Of a DNA stretch of 64,000 bases, positions 43,952-54,296 are shown piece after piece; position 1 is the first letter of the stretch; every line of letters starts with the position of its first letter. A model generated the notes under the pieces. The model was not told the origin of the DNA. It did no database searches and saw only the letters and a program-made list of their open reading frames with translations. The DNA comes from Psychrobacter sp. NG25 (GTDB taxonomy: Bacteria > Pseudomonadota > Gammaproteobacteria > Pseudomonadales > Moraxellaceae). The stretch spans positions 248,001-312,000 of the forward strand of contig NZ_JADGMV010000005.1 of assembly GCF_015234355.1 (NCBI RefSeq), given 5' to 3'. The position numbers were made by a program, and so were the translations under genes.

Positions 43952-46900
43952 TTAACTATAATGAAAGTGTAAATTGTCTTCACTAATCATGTTTTTCAAC
44001 TGCTGTAAATTATCGTCGTTAGGGTAGATACGCCAATGCTCGGATAGTCCCACATTAGCAATACCAAACGCTTCATAAATGCTCAGCCCAAGCGGTAGGC
44101 AATTATCATTAATAGAAGTGTCCGTATTGCTTAATGCGCTATTAGTATAATTCTGGTCGGTAGGGCTGCCGTTGTCTACTGCCAGTAAATCATTACCGTT
44201 TTCATCGTACAAACTGCCACCCATCGGAGGGTCGTAAGCGCCATTACCACTGTTGCTGTCTTGCTCATCCTGATCGCTATTATAAGCCAAGCGCGGCGCA
44301 GGTATGATGTCAGCTTGTGCTGATTTGAGTAGTGGTTGTAGATGCATGAGCAACTTAATGTCGCTACCATGCACTTTAATGCTTATTTTTTTGAGCCAAC
44401 GCAGGCGTGCATCAACCATACTCATGGCACTATCAAGACGGGCAAAGAGGCGACCATCACGCTCACGAATGCTGCCTTTAATGATGACCACTTCGTCGAC
44501 TTTCAGTTGGTCTTTGACTCGGTTAAAGCGCTCTGCATAGCAGCTAACTTCTAACCTTGAGGTCCCATCGTCTAAGGTAATGACATTGCGAGTACCAAAG
44601 TTGGCAATATCGATGATTAAGCCTGCAAAATAGCAGCTACCGTTGTAGCCAGTATCTGTCAGTTTATCAAGGCGTGTGCCTGAGGTATAGCGTTTGAGCT
44701 CTTCTAAGTATTCATTGATTGGGTGACCTGTTAAGTACAGTCCCAAAGTGTTCTTTTCTGCTTTTAGGCGATGTTTGTCACCCCAGATTAGTTCTGGTGT
44801 CATGACGAGTGGCGGCGCGGCGACCACACCATCCATTTCACCAAACAAATCCATCATACCGATTTCACGGTTTTGACGGTCTTGTTCAGCGGCCTGTACG
44901 GCGCTTGGCAATTGACTCATTAAGGCACCGCGAATCTCGTATGCTTCGTCGGCTGGCAAATCAGGTCGCAAGGTTGCAGCAAAGTCGTCAAAACAGCCTG
45001 CACTGACTAAGGCTTCAAGGGTGCGCTTATTGACCTTTTTAATATCTACACGGCGGCAAAAATCATATAAGTCTTTAAAAGGGCCTTCGCGGCGGCGTGC
45101 ATCCACGATAGACTCAACCGCACCTTCACCAACGCCTTTAATCGCGCCCAAACCATAAATGATATTGGTAGGGGTATCAGCGACGAAATGCCATTCACTA
45201 CGATTCACTGATGGATTCACCACGGTCAATTCAAAGTTTTCGCGGCAGTCATTGATAAAGAACACAACGTTGTCCGTGTTGTTCATATCAGAGGTTAAGA
45301 CCGCTGCCATAAATTCGGCAGGGTAGTACTGTTTTAGATAAGCCGTCTGATAAGCCAAGACACCATAAGCGGCAGAATGCGATCGGTTAAAACCATAACC
45401 GGCAAACTTCTCCATCAAATCAAATACGCCGCCCGAAGTGACTTCGTCGATGCCTTGTGAGGTCGCACCAGTAACGAAAATATCGCGCTGCTTGGCCATC
45501 TCTTCGGGTTTCTTTTTACCCATCGCACGGCGTAGCATATCAGCACCGCCCAAGCTATAACCTGCCATTACCTGTGATATCTGCATCACTTGTTCTTGAT
45601 AGACAATAACGCCGTTGGTGTTTTCTAAAATCGGCTCAAGATTCGGGTGATCATAGATGACTTCCTCGCGACCATGCTTACGGTCGATATACATCTCTAC
45701 CATACCGGCATCGAGCGGGCCTGGACGATATAGTGCACACATAGCGATGACATCTTCGATGTTGGTCGGTTGCAACTTCGCCAGATACTTTTTCATGCCC
45801 ATACTTTCTAACTGAAAGACGGCAGTGGTTTTGGCATCTTGCAATAGCTTATAAGCTTTTTTGTCATCTAATGGCAAGTCTTCTAGGATTAATGCGTCTT
45901 TGCCTTCTTTGGCACGGCGTAAGTTGATGTTTTCAACCGCAGCATTAATAACAGTTAAGTTACGTAGACCCAAAAAGTCAAACTTTACTAGTCCAACGGC
46001 CTCGACATCATCTTTGTCAAACTGGCTGACGCGATGTCCTTCATCATCACAATAGATGGCACTAAAATCAGTGATCTTGTGCGGGGCAATCAGTACACCA
46101 CCGGCATGCTTACCGACATTTCGGCAGACACCTTCTAGTTTGATTGCCATCTCCCAAACTTCAATGGCATCTTCATAATCCATATTGTCAGGATTAGAGA
46201 TTAAGTCTTTGAGCTGTGGCTCTTGCTCGAGTGCTTGGCTGAGGGTGATACCGGGTGTTTTAGGAATCAGCTTAGATATTTTATTAGCGAGGAAGTACGA
46301 CTTACTTTGTACGCGAGCCACATCACGTACCACAGCTTTTGCGGCCATGGTACCAAAGGTAATAATCTGCGAGACCGCGTCACGGCCATAAGTTTGCGCC
46401 ACATAATCAATGACTCGGTCACGACCTTCGATACAAAAGTCAATATCGAAATCGGGCATCGACACACGCTCAGGGTTCAAGAAGCGCTCAAATAATAGAT
46501 CGTAGTGGATAGGGTCAAGGTCGGTAATGTTTAGCGCATAAGCGACCAGCGAGCCAGCACCAGAACCACGGCCCGGTCCAACGGGTACGCCATTGGCTTT
46601 TGCCCAACGGATAAAGTCCATAACGATTAAGAAGTAACCCGGAAACCCCATTGATAAGATAATCTCAAGCTCATATTCTAGGCGTTCGTCATACCTCTGG
46701 CGAAAGTCGCTCCAATGTTCAGTACGCTCGGCGACAGGGAAGAGCTTATCCAAGCGATTATTCAGACCACGTATCGACTCTGCTCGAAAGAACGATTCAA
46801 TCGTTTCACCTTCAGGCACGGGAAAGTCGGGCAGGACGTTAATGCCCAGTGTCAAAGTCACATTACAGCGGGTGGCTAAGCGCAAGGTATTATCAATAAC

Positions 46901-47650
46901 CTGTGGAATATCAGAAAATAACTGTTCCATTTGAGCTTGAGTCTTTAGGTATTGCTCATCAGAGTAAGTCTGCGGACGATTGAGATCAGCCAATACATAG
47001 GAGCCTGCAATACAGACACGTGCTTCATGGGCATCAAAATCATCTTGCTCCAAAAACCGCACATCGTTATGCGCAATAATAGAGATGTGGTGCTTGGCAC
47101 CTGAGTGAATAGCCGCCTGAATAAAGGCATCTTCGCCTGAGCGACTGGTGCGCTTGATGGCAAAATATAATCGATCAGCAAACTTTGACTGCCACTCGGT
47201 AATCAGTTCATCAGCCTTCTCAGGCATCGAGCTAACCAATGCTTGGCCGACATCAGATTTTTCGGTAAATAATACAATCACGCCTGCCGCATGCTCCAAA
47301 ATATGGCTGCGTTTCACGACTGGTACACCGTGATTAGCATCATCGGCACGACCTTCGGTAAAACCAAGCGATACGATACGAGTGATGTTTTGATAGCCCT
47401 CATTGTCCATCGCCAGTAAGGTCAGTCGTGTGTCTTCATTTTCCATGATGACTTCGCTGCCGATAATAGGCTTGATACCAGCGCCTAGGCAGGCACGGTA
47501 GAATTTCACCGTCGCATAAAGGTTGGATAAATCGGTCAATGCCAGCGCCCGCTGATTGTCAGCCGCAGCCGCTTTAACCATCGGCTTAATACGCACGATA
47601 GAATCAGTAATTGAATATTCGCTGTGAATGCCAAGATGTACAAATGCCAT
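43952..47650 (-). CDS. dnaE: DNA polymerase III alpha subunit
   Basis: Replicative polymerase catalytic subunit, 1232 residues (E. coli 1160). N-terminal PHP domain (MAFVHLGIHSEYSITDSI), polymerase core with the catalytic aspartates in PDFDIDFC near 398-404, HhH and OB-fold region. The beta-clamp-binding segment is MMDLFGE near residue 932. Between about 1129 and 1187 there is an acidic, Asn/Asp/Ser/Gly-rich stretch that E. coli lacks, just before the C-terminal tau-binding end. Start ATG at 47650. No error-prone DnaE2 features seen. Confidence 0.97.
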   Translation of the reverse strand: MAFVHLGIHSEYSITDSIVRIKPMVKAAAADNQRALALTDLSNLYATVKFYRACLGAGIKPIIGSEVIMENEDTRLTLLAMDNEGYQNITRIVSLGFTEGRADDANHGVPVVKRSHILEHAAGVIVLFTEKSDVGQALVSSMPEKADELITEWQSKFADRLYFAIKRTSRSGEDAFIQAAIHSGAKHHISIIAHNDVRFLEQDDFDAHEARVCIAGSYVLADLNRPQTYSDEQYLKTQAQMEQLFSDIPQVIDNTLRLATRCNVTLTLGINVLPDFPVPEGETIESFFRAESIRGLNNRLDKLFPVAERTEHWSDFRQRYDERLEYELEIILSMGFPGYFLIVMDFIRWAKANGVPVGPGRGSGAGSLVAYALNITDLDPIHYDLLFERFLNPERVSMPDFDIDFCIEGRDRVIDYVAQTYGRDAVSQIITFGTMAAKAVVRDVARVQSKSYFLANKISKLIPKTPGITLSQALEQEPQLKDLISNPDNMDYEDAIEVWEMAIKLEGVCRNVGKHAGGVLIAPHKITDFSAIYCDDEGHRVSQFDKDDVEAVGLVKFDFLGLRNLTVINAAVENINLRRAKEGKDALILEDLPLDDKKAYKLLQDAKTTAVFQLESMGMKKYLAKLQPTNIEDVIAMCALYRPGPLDAGMVEMYIDRKHGREEVIYDHPNLEPILENTNGVIVYQEQVMQISQVMAGYSLGGADMLRRAMGKKKPEEMAKQRDIFVTGATSQGIDEVTSGGVFDLMEKFAGYGFNRSHSAAYGVLAYQTAYLKQYYPAEFMAAVLTSDMNNTDNVVFFINDCRENFELTVVNPSVNRSEWHFVADTPTNIIYGLGAIKGVGEGAVESIVDARRREGPFKDLYDFCRRVDIKKVNKRTLEALVSAGCFDDFAATLRPDLPADEAYEIRGALMSQLPSAVQAAEQDRQNREIGMMDLFGEMDGVVAAPPLVMTPELIWGDKHRLKAEKNTLGLYLTGHPINEYLEELKRYTSGTRLDKLTDTGYNGSCYFAGLIIDIANFGTRNVITLDDGTSRLEVSCYAERFNRVKDQLKVDEVVIIKGSIRERDGRLFARLDSAMSMVDARLRWLKKISIKVHGSDIKLLMHLQPLLKSAQADIIPAPRLAYNSDQDEQDSNSGNGAYDPPMGGSLYDENGNDLLAVDNGSPTDQNYTNSALSNTDTSINDNCLPLGLSIYEAFGIANVGLSEHWRIYPNDDNLQQLKNMISEDNLHFHYS

Positions 47651-48096
47651 AGAAGACTCTTACGGATACGATCGGAAAATAGGCTGATAAGAAATAAATT
47701 TTTAATTATCAATGATTTAAGGTTTTAATTTAGTCTGAAAATACGTTGTTCACCGTATTTTCTTGTTTCAAATCAGGTCGTTAATAATAGCATTATTTGC
47801 CGCAGACAGCCACTGATTCCAAGGGTTTAATCTGAGTGAAAAGGCTTGTATTTCTGATTTGTAAAGGTGAAATATTGAAAATGAGCAAGCCCCTAAAACT
47901 GCTAAGTTAAGAATCAATGGAATTCCTTTGTCATATAAATACTATGAAAAAGAAGTAGCAAATAAAATCTATCAACCAAAAAATCGGATTGTCTATTCAG
48001 CATTATTCTACTAAAGATGAACCAATAAAAAAATTATAATAGAGGCGCTATGTGTGATAGTGCCTCTTTGTGAGGATTAGATATTGGTATTATAAG
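47651..48096. other. Gap between dnaE and ggt
   Basis: 446 AT-rich bases; should hold the dnaE promoter. On the minus strand, after the ggt stop, AGAGGC / GCCTCT at about 48043-48066 could be a weak terminator with an AT-rich T-tract. No gene found. Confidence 0.4.
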
Positions 48097-50049
48097 TTAG
48101 TATCCAACCACAGCCGCATCGACGATACGTGGATCAGATGAGCCGTAGACACCATTTGGCGTAATCATAATCGATTGCGTCGAACCCATTGCTGATTGCG
48201 GACTGACCGTATGACCCATTGATTCAAGTTTTTTGACAGTGTCAATATTCAATGCTTTTTCGATACGGATTTCATCAGGCAACCATTGGTCATGAATGCG
48301 CGGGGCATGAGTGGCCTCAGCGATATTCATATCATGGTCGATGACATTGGAGAGGATTTGGGTGACGGTGGTGATGATACGACTACCACCTGGGCTACCT
48401 GTGACGATATACGGCTTGCTGTCTTTGAACACGAGGGTTGGACTCATCGAGGATAGTGGGCGTTTATTGGCTTCGACAGCATTGGCTTCACCGCCTAATA
48501 GGCCATAACCGTTTGGCACACCAGGCTTGGCAGAAAAATCATCCATCTCATTATTGAGTAAAATCCCTGTACCTTCAGCAACGAGACCAGTGCCGTAAGA
48601 GAAATTAAGCGTATACGTATTGGCTATCGCATTGCCATCTTTATCCACGATAGAGAAATGCGTGGTTTGGTCGCTCTCGTAAGGAAGTGGATTATTGGCT
48701 TTAATCGTCGCGGCTGGCGTGGCTTTGTTTGGATCAATTAAGGCGCGCAGTTTGTCAGCATAAGCTTGAGAGGTAAGACCGCTGGCAGGTACATCGATAA
48801 AGTCCGAATCGCCCAAATACTCAGCACGATCTGCATAAGCCAGTTGCATGGCTTCGGCCATTAAGTGGATGGTCTGTGCACTGTTTTGTCCGTAGTCTTT
48901 GAGCGGATAGCCTTCTAAAATATTCAAAATCTCGATGATATGAATACCACCAGAAGAAGGCGGCGGCATTGAGACGACCTCATAACCACGATAATTGCCT
49001 TTGACAGGCTCACGGGCGATTGCTTCATAATCGCTCAAATCCTGTAGGCTCATACGCCCGCTGGCTTCGTTGACCGCTTTGACCAATTTTTGCGCTGTTT
49101 CGCCCTTATAAAACCCATCAGCGCCTTGTGCGGCAATCAGCTTTAGCGAGCGGGCAAGCTCTGGCTGCTTTAAGCGTTCACCCGGTTGATAAGTACTACC
49201 GTCTGGTTTAAAAAACACCTTTTTCGTGCTGGGCCATTTTTGCAAGCGATCACTTAAGGCGGTGAGCGACTCGGACAATCCCGCTGTCACTTCTATACCG
49301 TCCTCTGCCAGTGCAATCGCTGGTGCCATGACTTGCCCGCGGCTCATCGTGCCATGCTCTTCTAAGGCTTTGAGTAGTCCTGCGACTGTGCCTGGCACAC
49401 CAACGGCTAAGCCGTGATAGCGTGACAAGTCGCTAACGGCGTTGCCTTCCTCATCGAGATACATATCACGAGTGGCGCTACTAGGTGCTTTTTCACGGTA
49501 ATCTAGTGCCACTGTTTTGCCTTGTTTGGCATCATAAATCATCATAAAACCACCACCACCGATGTTGCCGGCACGGGGTAGGGTGACAGCTAAGGCAAAG
49601 CCAACAGCGACGCCTGCATCAACGGCATTACCACCCTCTTTTAAAATCTTTAAGCCGATATCTGATGCGAGAGCCTCTTGCGTCGCGACCATGCCGTTTT
49701 TTGCCCATACTGGATGATGAATCGCATCTACAGAGTAGATTGCTTGATCACTATTCGTGTTGTTAGCAGTATTAGTCGTCGCGGTGAGGGTGTCTGATTT
49801 AGCGGTCGTAATGCGTTTGGTCTCAGACAGCACGGTGGGATTGTCAGTCATAATACCGAGGTTTATCGCACTGGTATTGATAGACGTATTTTTTACCGAA
49901 TCAGTGGTGGTTGATGCCACTGGTTCAAGCGCATGAGCAGAGATGGACAATAATAATGTACTGGTAATGAGCAAGACGCTAGATTTGAGTGATGTGTTGG
50001 TCTTTGAACGCTGTTGCTGAGAAGCATGATGAGAAGCTAGTAATGACAT
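48097..50049 (-). CDS. ggt: Gamma-glutamyltranspeptidase
   Basis: Periplasmic N-terminal nucleophile hydrolase that cleaves glutathione and gamma-glutamyl compounds; 650-residue precursor. Signal peptide ends SISAHA (cleavage after residue 40). The autocleavage site precedes Thr462 in SDQTTHFSIVDKDGNAI, which becomes the N-terminal nucleophile of the small subunit. GTGILLNNEMDDFSAKPG and GSPGGSRIITTVTQIL are also typical. A long Thr/Ser/Asn-rich linker (about 41-105) lies between signal and core, longer than in E. coli. Confidence 0.95.
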   Translation of the reverse strand: MSLLASHHASQQQRSKTNTSLKSSVLLITSTLLLSISAHALEPVASTTTDSVKNTSINTSAINLGIMTDNPTVLSETKRITTAKSDTLTATTNTANNTNSDQAIYSVDAIHHPVWAKNGMVATQEALASDIGLKILKEGGNAVDAGVAVGFALAVTLPRAGNIGGGGFMMIYDAKQGKTVALDYREKAPSSATRDMYLDEEGNAVSDLSRYHGLAVGVPGTVAGLLKALEEHGTMSRGQVMAPAIALAEDGIEVTAGLSESLTALSDRLQKWPSTKKVFFKPDGSTYQPGERLKQPELARSLKLIAAQGADGFYKGETAQKLVKAVNEASGRMSLQDLSDYEAIAREPVKGNYRGYEVVSMPPPSSGGIHIIEILNILEGYPLKDYGQNSAQTIHLMAEAMQLAYADRAEYLGDSDFIDVPASGLTSQAYADKLRALIDPNKATPAATIKANNPLPYESDQTTHFSIVDKDGNAIANTYTLNFSYGTGLVAEGTGILLNNEMDDFSAKPGVPNGYGLLGGEANAVEANKRPLSSMSPTLVFKDSKPYIVTGSPGGSRIITTVTQILSNVIDHDMNIAEATHAPRIHDQWLPDEIRIEKALNIDTVKKLESMGHTVSPQSAMGSTQSIMITPNGVYGSSDPRIVDAAVVGY

Positions 50050-50418
50050 GACAAAGTCCTTTTTATAAGAGTGATTGATCAGTAAGGCTGTAGAGAGTTA
50101 TTTCACGCAAAATGACAAAATAGTAGGATAGCATGAGAATAGAGGTGTATTACCTACATATGTCTATAAAAATAATGTTTTTGAAAAATATAACTATTCA
50201 TAGCAATGTCTTTTCTTATTACCTCTAAGCTCAAAGACAGTCTCATATTAAAGAGCTTTGACTGTTTTATTAATCGATACGATGGCATAACATCAACAAT
50301 TTATGGAAATTAAATGAAAAATTGCTCTATTGTCGCTAGCGAGTAATGTTTTGTGATATAAATAACCCTACTAATACGATACTTACAATTGTTTGTCAGC
50401 TTAGACTAAGGAAGTCTC
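50050..50418. other. Divergent gap ggt / lipoprotein pair
   Basis: 369 AT-rich bases; presumably both promoters. No repeat-family copy or RNA gene seen. Confidence 0.4.
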
Positions 50419-52482
50419 ATGTCACCGCCTATCTCTCGTAAAAATGACCAGCCAACTTTGCCCCAATCAATAGATCACCAGTCATCGAATACTAGTAAGC
50501 GTCAGTCGATAATGATTGCTGGCTGTGCCATTTTGTCTATAGGTGCAACGACCTTGCTAGCAGGCTGTCAATCTAGCCCGATAGCGTCATCAAATGCTGC
50601 TGTATCGGGCAAGATGATTGATTTTGAGATTGCAGACACCGCGCAAAGCCAAGCACAGGGCCGTGCATTTAATGCCAGTTTACATGCCAATTCTGAACGC
50701 TATGCCCAGTTGTTTGATCAAGAAAAATACCCCAGTACAGAGAATCAAGCCAAATCGCATTTATTGACCGCTATCCGTCAGCATCTAGCAACGGAGCATG
50801 TGTCAGTCTCGCAAGCCAACTATCAAGCAGCTCCTTTTATTGATCCAAACAGTATCGATGCCGGCGCTAGCAGTTTGCTTAAGACTATTTTAGAGACCTA
50901 CGTTTATAAAAAAGAAACCTCGGGCGACTATGAGTCGGACTATGACTCAGATGATGATAGTTATGTCGATGCTGCAGATGCAGTGGTCGTCGAAGAATAT
51001 GCTGAGGAGTCAGATGAGCTTGAATATGATGAAAATGGCTATGACGAGTATGGTTTAGATCAAAACGGTTATGATGAAGAGGGTTATGACTGGTACGGCT
51101 ATGATACAGACGGCTATAACGTGTATGGCTACGATGATGAAGGTTACGACCAAGATGGCTATGACGAAAACGGTTATAGTCGTAGTGACTATGCTGCAGA
51201 AGCCTATGAAACCGATGATTATGAATCGGGAAGTGCTTTTTCAAATTTATCAGCATTAAATCCCAAAAGCATGACAGAGCAATATGAAGCCATGCAGATG
51301 GCAAAACAACAAGCAGAAATGGCTGGTACAGCAAGCGCGTTTCCCCCTGAGTCAGCGTCAGGCGTGCTTGGTCAAATGCTTAGCATGATTCATCGTACTC
51401 CTGAGCAGATAGCAGCATCAAATGAATATCACTATAAAAACCTCATGTTCAACAGTGTCAGTCAATACAAGCCTCAGCAAAGACAACTACAAAGCGTCTA
51501 TAGCTATGACTATGTGACGCCGACGATCAGCTCATCAGTACAAATACCACTCGCGTTTGATTTTAACAATAGCAATGTCACGGTCGATCCTTCAGTTATC
51601 ATGCCTATCATGGCGATTGCTAATCCTGAGAATACCCCATTACCGCACGAGATGGCATCGCATACGGTTAATTTTGGTTTTCCAGAGAGCATTACGGAGC
51701 AACTACCGCCAGCAGTGGTTTATGATGCGGCGATTGCTGCGATACAAGACAGCATGGCAGAGCTGGCACCTGAGCACTTTAGTGCGGTCGATATTCGTGG
51801 TGATGCATTTGCCAAAGAAGTTGGTGCTAGCCGAGCGGTAAAAGTATATTTCGGCAGTCAGCAAAGCGGTGAGATGATTGGTAAAGTTCTAAAATATATG
51901 ACTCAGTCACTACAAGAGTATGTCGATGCCAATCCAGAAAAATATCCTGATGGCGCCATGCTAAAAACAGCCATTGATAAATTACAGCTGTATAACAAGG
52001 GCTATCAAAGTGCGGATGTGGGAGCGCTATTGCAGGTTATTGAAGCTATTGGTCCTATCTCATTTAATCAGATAAATTACTATTACTTAGACAGCTCAGA
52101 TCGACTACTTGCTAAGCAGCAACGTATGAATATTGGTGGCGATTTGATGGGTTCTACAACCACTGTGATAAACCAAGTACGTTATGATAAGGCCAGCTTT
52201 AATAAGAGTGCATTGACCCCGTTATTGACTGAGTCATTTGGTGCAAATGCCAAACCTGCTATCGATGGCAATGCTTGGATGGCAGAACAGCGTCAAAAAG
52301 AAGATAGGCTACAAGCTGCTCGTTATGCCCGTTATGATTATAGTGGCAGTAGCGATTATGCTGATGCTAGCGAGGCGTATACCAGTGATGCGGCAGAGTA
52401 TGAGTCTAGTAATTATGATGACTATGACACTGACTATAGCGAAGACTACAACGATGCTGAAGACGATACGGACAACCGATAG
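50419..52482 (+). CDS. Lipoprotein with Tyr-Asp-Gly repeats, unknown function
   Basis: 687 residues. A long hydrophilic n-region leads to hydrophobic sequence and lipobox LLAGC (Cys50). Residues about 199-262 are a tandem repeat with units like NGYDEYG, EGYDWYG and DGYNVYG, a strongly acidic Tyr-rich segment. The rest (270-610) is a folded part with no family I recognise; the C-terminal 50 residues are again Tyr/Asp/Ser-rich. The following gene encodes a lipoprotein of similar layout; both look co-transcribed. The repeat may bind cations or form an extended surface. Confidence 0.75.
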   Translation: MSPPISRKNDQPTLPQSIDHQSSNTSKRQSIMIAGCAILSIGATTLLAGCQSSPIASSNAAVSGKMIDFEIADTAQSQAQGRAFNASLHANSERYAQLFDQEKYPSTENQAKSHLLTAIRQHLATEHVSVSQANYQAAPFIDPNSIDAGASSLLKTILETYVYKKETSGDYESDYDSDDDSYVDAADAVVVEEYAEESDELEYDENGYDEYGLDQNGYDEEGYDWYGYDTDGYNVYGYDDEGYDQDGYDENGYSRSDYAAEAYETDDYESGSAFSNLSALNPKSMTEQYEAMQMAKQQAEMAGTASAFPPESASGVLGQMLSMIHRTPEQIAASNEYHYKNLMFNSVSQYKPQQRQLQSVYSYDYVTPTISSSVQIPLAFDFNNSNVTVDPSVIMPIMAIANPENTPLPHEMASHTVNFGFPESITEQLPPAVVYDAAIAAIQDSMAELAPEHFSAVDIRGDAFAKEVGASRAVKVYFGSQQSGEMIGKVLKYMTQSLQEYVDANPEKYPDGAMLKTAIDKLQLYNKGYQSADVGALLQVIEAIGPISFNQINYYYLDSSDRLLAKQQRMNIGGDLMGSTTTVINQVRYDKASFNKSALTPLLTESFGANAKPAIDGNAWMAEQRQKEDRLQAARYARYDYSGSSDYADASEAYTSDAAEYESSNYDDYDTDYSEDYNDAEDDTDNR

Positions 52483-52534
52483 AGCGTCATTAGCACTATC
52501 GTCGGTTCAAGCCCATATTTATTAAGGACAAAAA

Positions 52535-54106
52535 ATGAAAACAGTACAACAAGCCATCGTAGGTCGTCTGCCGTCAACCATCAAGAGTCACGTTTTATTG
52601 ACCAGTGCATTCATCACAGGCACACTATTATTAACGGGCTGCCAATCTACTAGCCTTGGTCAGTCTAATAGCATCACCGCACAACAAACCCCAATAGCGG
52701 CTAAAACAGCGTTGGCAACGGCACTAAAAAAACAGCGTCGCCAATCATTTAGCTACCATGGCAATATTGAGATTAGTAACGATCAGTATTTTGCCGATGT
52801 AGATGAGGCAGGGTTGGTTACGGCAGACTATGTGGATACCTATTGCGAAGAGACGCATGATCAGGCATATGCTGCTTTAGTCGGCCAAGCACAAACGCAA
52901 AATAACGATGTGATGGCTGCGGATTATGATGCTCAGCGAACCGCAATCAAAGACAGCTATCTTGAGTGTTCCGATGCCTATGAAGCGTGGGTAGACAGTC
53001 AGTATGATAGCGATATTACCGTGCCAGTATCGTACCAGCAGCTGTTCGATAATTATGATGACCAATCAAAACCAGTAGACGTGAAAAAAGCGAAGCTACT
53101 AGATGCTTATCTATTAAAGCCGCTGTCTATCAACTCTCAAGGCATCTATCAGCCAATGGCTGGCAAGGCTACCATGCTCGCCAGTGTGCAGTACCAAGCG
53201 CGCAATCATCACAGTAGCATCAATCAGCCCATTTATATCGATTTCAAAAACGGTGATATCTATCTATGGGCAGATAACTTTGCGATGTTTAATTCAGATT
53301 TATTAGATGACAAGCTTGGTACAAAATGGCGAAATAAGTGGCTAAAGATAGCGATTGATGATGGCACGCTGCCAAAAGGTTTCGGTAGTGAGGTGATAAA
53401 GAGCCATTTTGAGGCGTTAGACCGTACTTTTGAAGCGGCACCTGTTAGCCAGTTTGATTATATCGCGCCCAATACATTGGCATCATTATCTCCTAAATTA
53501 CCGGAACATCAGTTACCAGTTATGCAAGCAAGTGCTCAAGTGATTCGCCGTGTGCAAAGTGCTGAGAGTTATGAGCAGTTTTATCAAGACTATATGCAGA
53601 TCTTCTACGATCGTATCAGTAAGCAATATCCTGAACTGGTCCAAAATAGTGATGCGTCCGACGAATCAAGCGATACAGAGACTGATAACTTGACCAGTAA
53701 GGCATTGGTACAGCAAGTATTAGCAATGCTAAAAGACAGTATGAATAAGGATGCTGAGACAGAAGAGTCAGAATTATTAGACAATACGACCGTACAAGAG
53801 CTGTATGGGTTTGACAAACGCGGTCAGCTCAAATGGCAGCATTCGCGTAGTGCATTCCCAAGCAAATATCAGTCCGCTGATAATAAGTCAGGCGGCATCG
53901 TAATGGACGCTTTGCAGCAGTATTCTTCTATCAGCTCTAAAGACATGGCATTCCCAAATTTGCCAAGTGATGTGCAAGTACCGAATGCCAGTAATAGTAT
54001 TGATACGCGACAGTATGGTCGTGAGCTTATACAATATTATCGTGATGGTAATGGTACGACGATAGGTAAGATGGTATTTGATAGGTTACTGATGGCTGAA
54101 AGATAG
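52535..54106 (+). CDS. Lipoprotein of unknown function, partner of preceding gene
   Basis: 523 residues with lipobox LLTGC (Cys36). Two cysteines occur in the N-terminal part (DTYCEETHD and YLECSDAYE). Its middle and C-terminal layout (a strand-rich stretch, then PNTLASLSPKLPEHQLPV, then helical YEQFYQDYMQIFYDRI) mirrors the neighbour (HEMASHTVNFGFPES, then LKYMTQSLQEYVDANPEKYP), so they may be distant paralogues. It has an Asp/Glu/Ser-rich linker near 365-395. Starts 52 bases after the previous gene, RBS AAGGAC. No known domain. Confidence 0.75.
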   Translation: MKTVQQAIVGRLPSTIKSHVLLTSAFITGTLLLTGCQSTSLGQSNSITAQQTPIAAKTALATALKKQRRQSFSYHGNIEISNDQYFADVDEAGLVTADYVDTYCEETHDQAYAALVGQAQTQNNDVMAADYDAQRTAIKDSYLECSDAYEAWVDSQYDSDITVPVSYQQLFDNYDDQSKPVDVKKAKLLDAYLLKPLSINSQGIYQPMAGKATMLASVQYQARNHHSSINQPIYIDFKNGDIYLWADNFAMFNSDLLDDKLGTKWRNKWLKIAIDDGTLPKGFGSEVIKSHFEALDRTFEAAPVSQFDYIAPNTLASLSPKLPEHQLPVMQASAQVIRRVQSAESYEQFYQDYMQIFYDRISKQYPELVQNSDASDESSDTETDNLTSKALVQQVLAMLKDSMNKDAETEESELLDNTTVQELYGFDKRGQLKWQHSRSAFPSKYQSADNKSGGIVMDALQQYSSISSKDMAFPNLPSDVQVPNASNSIDTRQYGRELIQYYRDGNGTTIGKMVFDRLLMAER

Positions 54107-54210
54107 TTTAATACTATGTATTCGTTTTAGACTTCTTTGACTATATTGATTGAGGGTAAGATATGAAAGTCCTACTCACTTAAAATTTGAATAAAAACAT
54201 TAAATAAAAT

Positions 54211-54246
54211 AAAAAAGCGCCTCTATCAAATATGGGCGCTTTTTTA
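54211..54246. terminator. Bidirectional terminator, lipoprotein pair / Spy-like gene
   Basis: AAAAAAGCGCC / GGCGCTTTTTT stem with a 13-base loop between the convergent genes. Confidence 0.85.
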
Positions 54247-54296
54247 TTTAAAACTTATATCGCTAGATAAAAACCATACTTTTCCGGAGTAGATTA

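Noticed and set aside
51000..51334. 149-codon antisense frame rich in His opposite the Tyr-Asp-Gly repeat
   Set aside because: It is the mirror of the repeat codons (TAT/GAT read as ATA/ATC-type His/Arg-rich text) with no RBS or homology.
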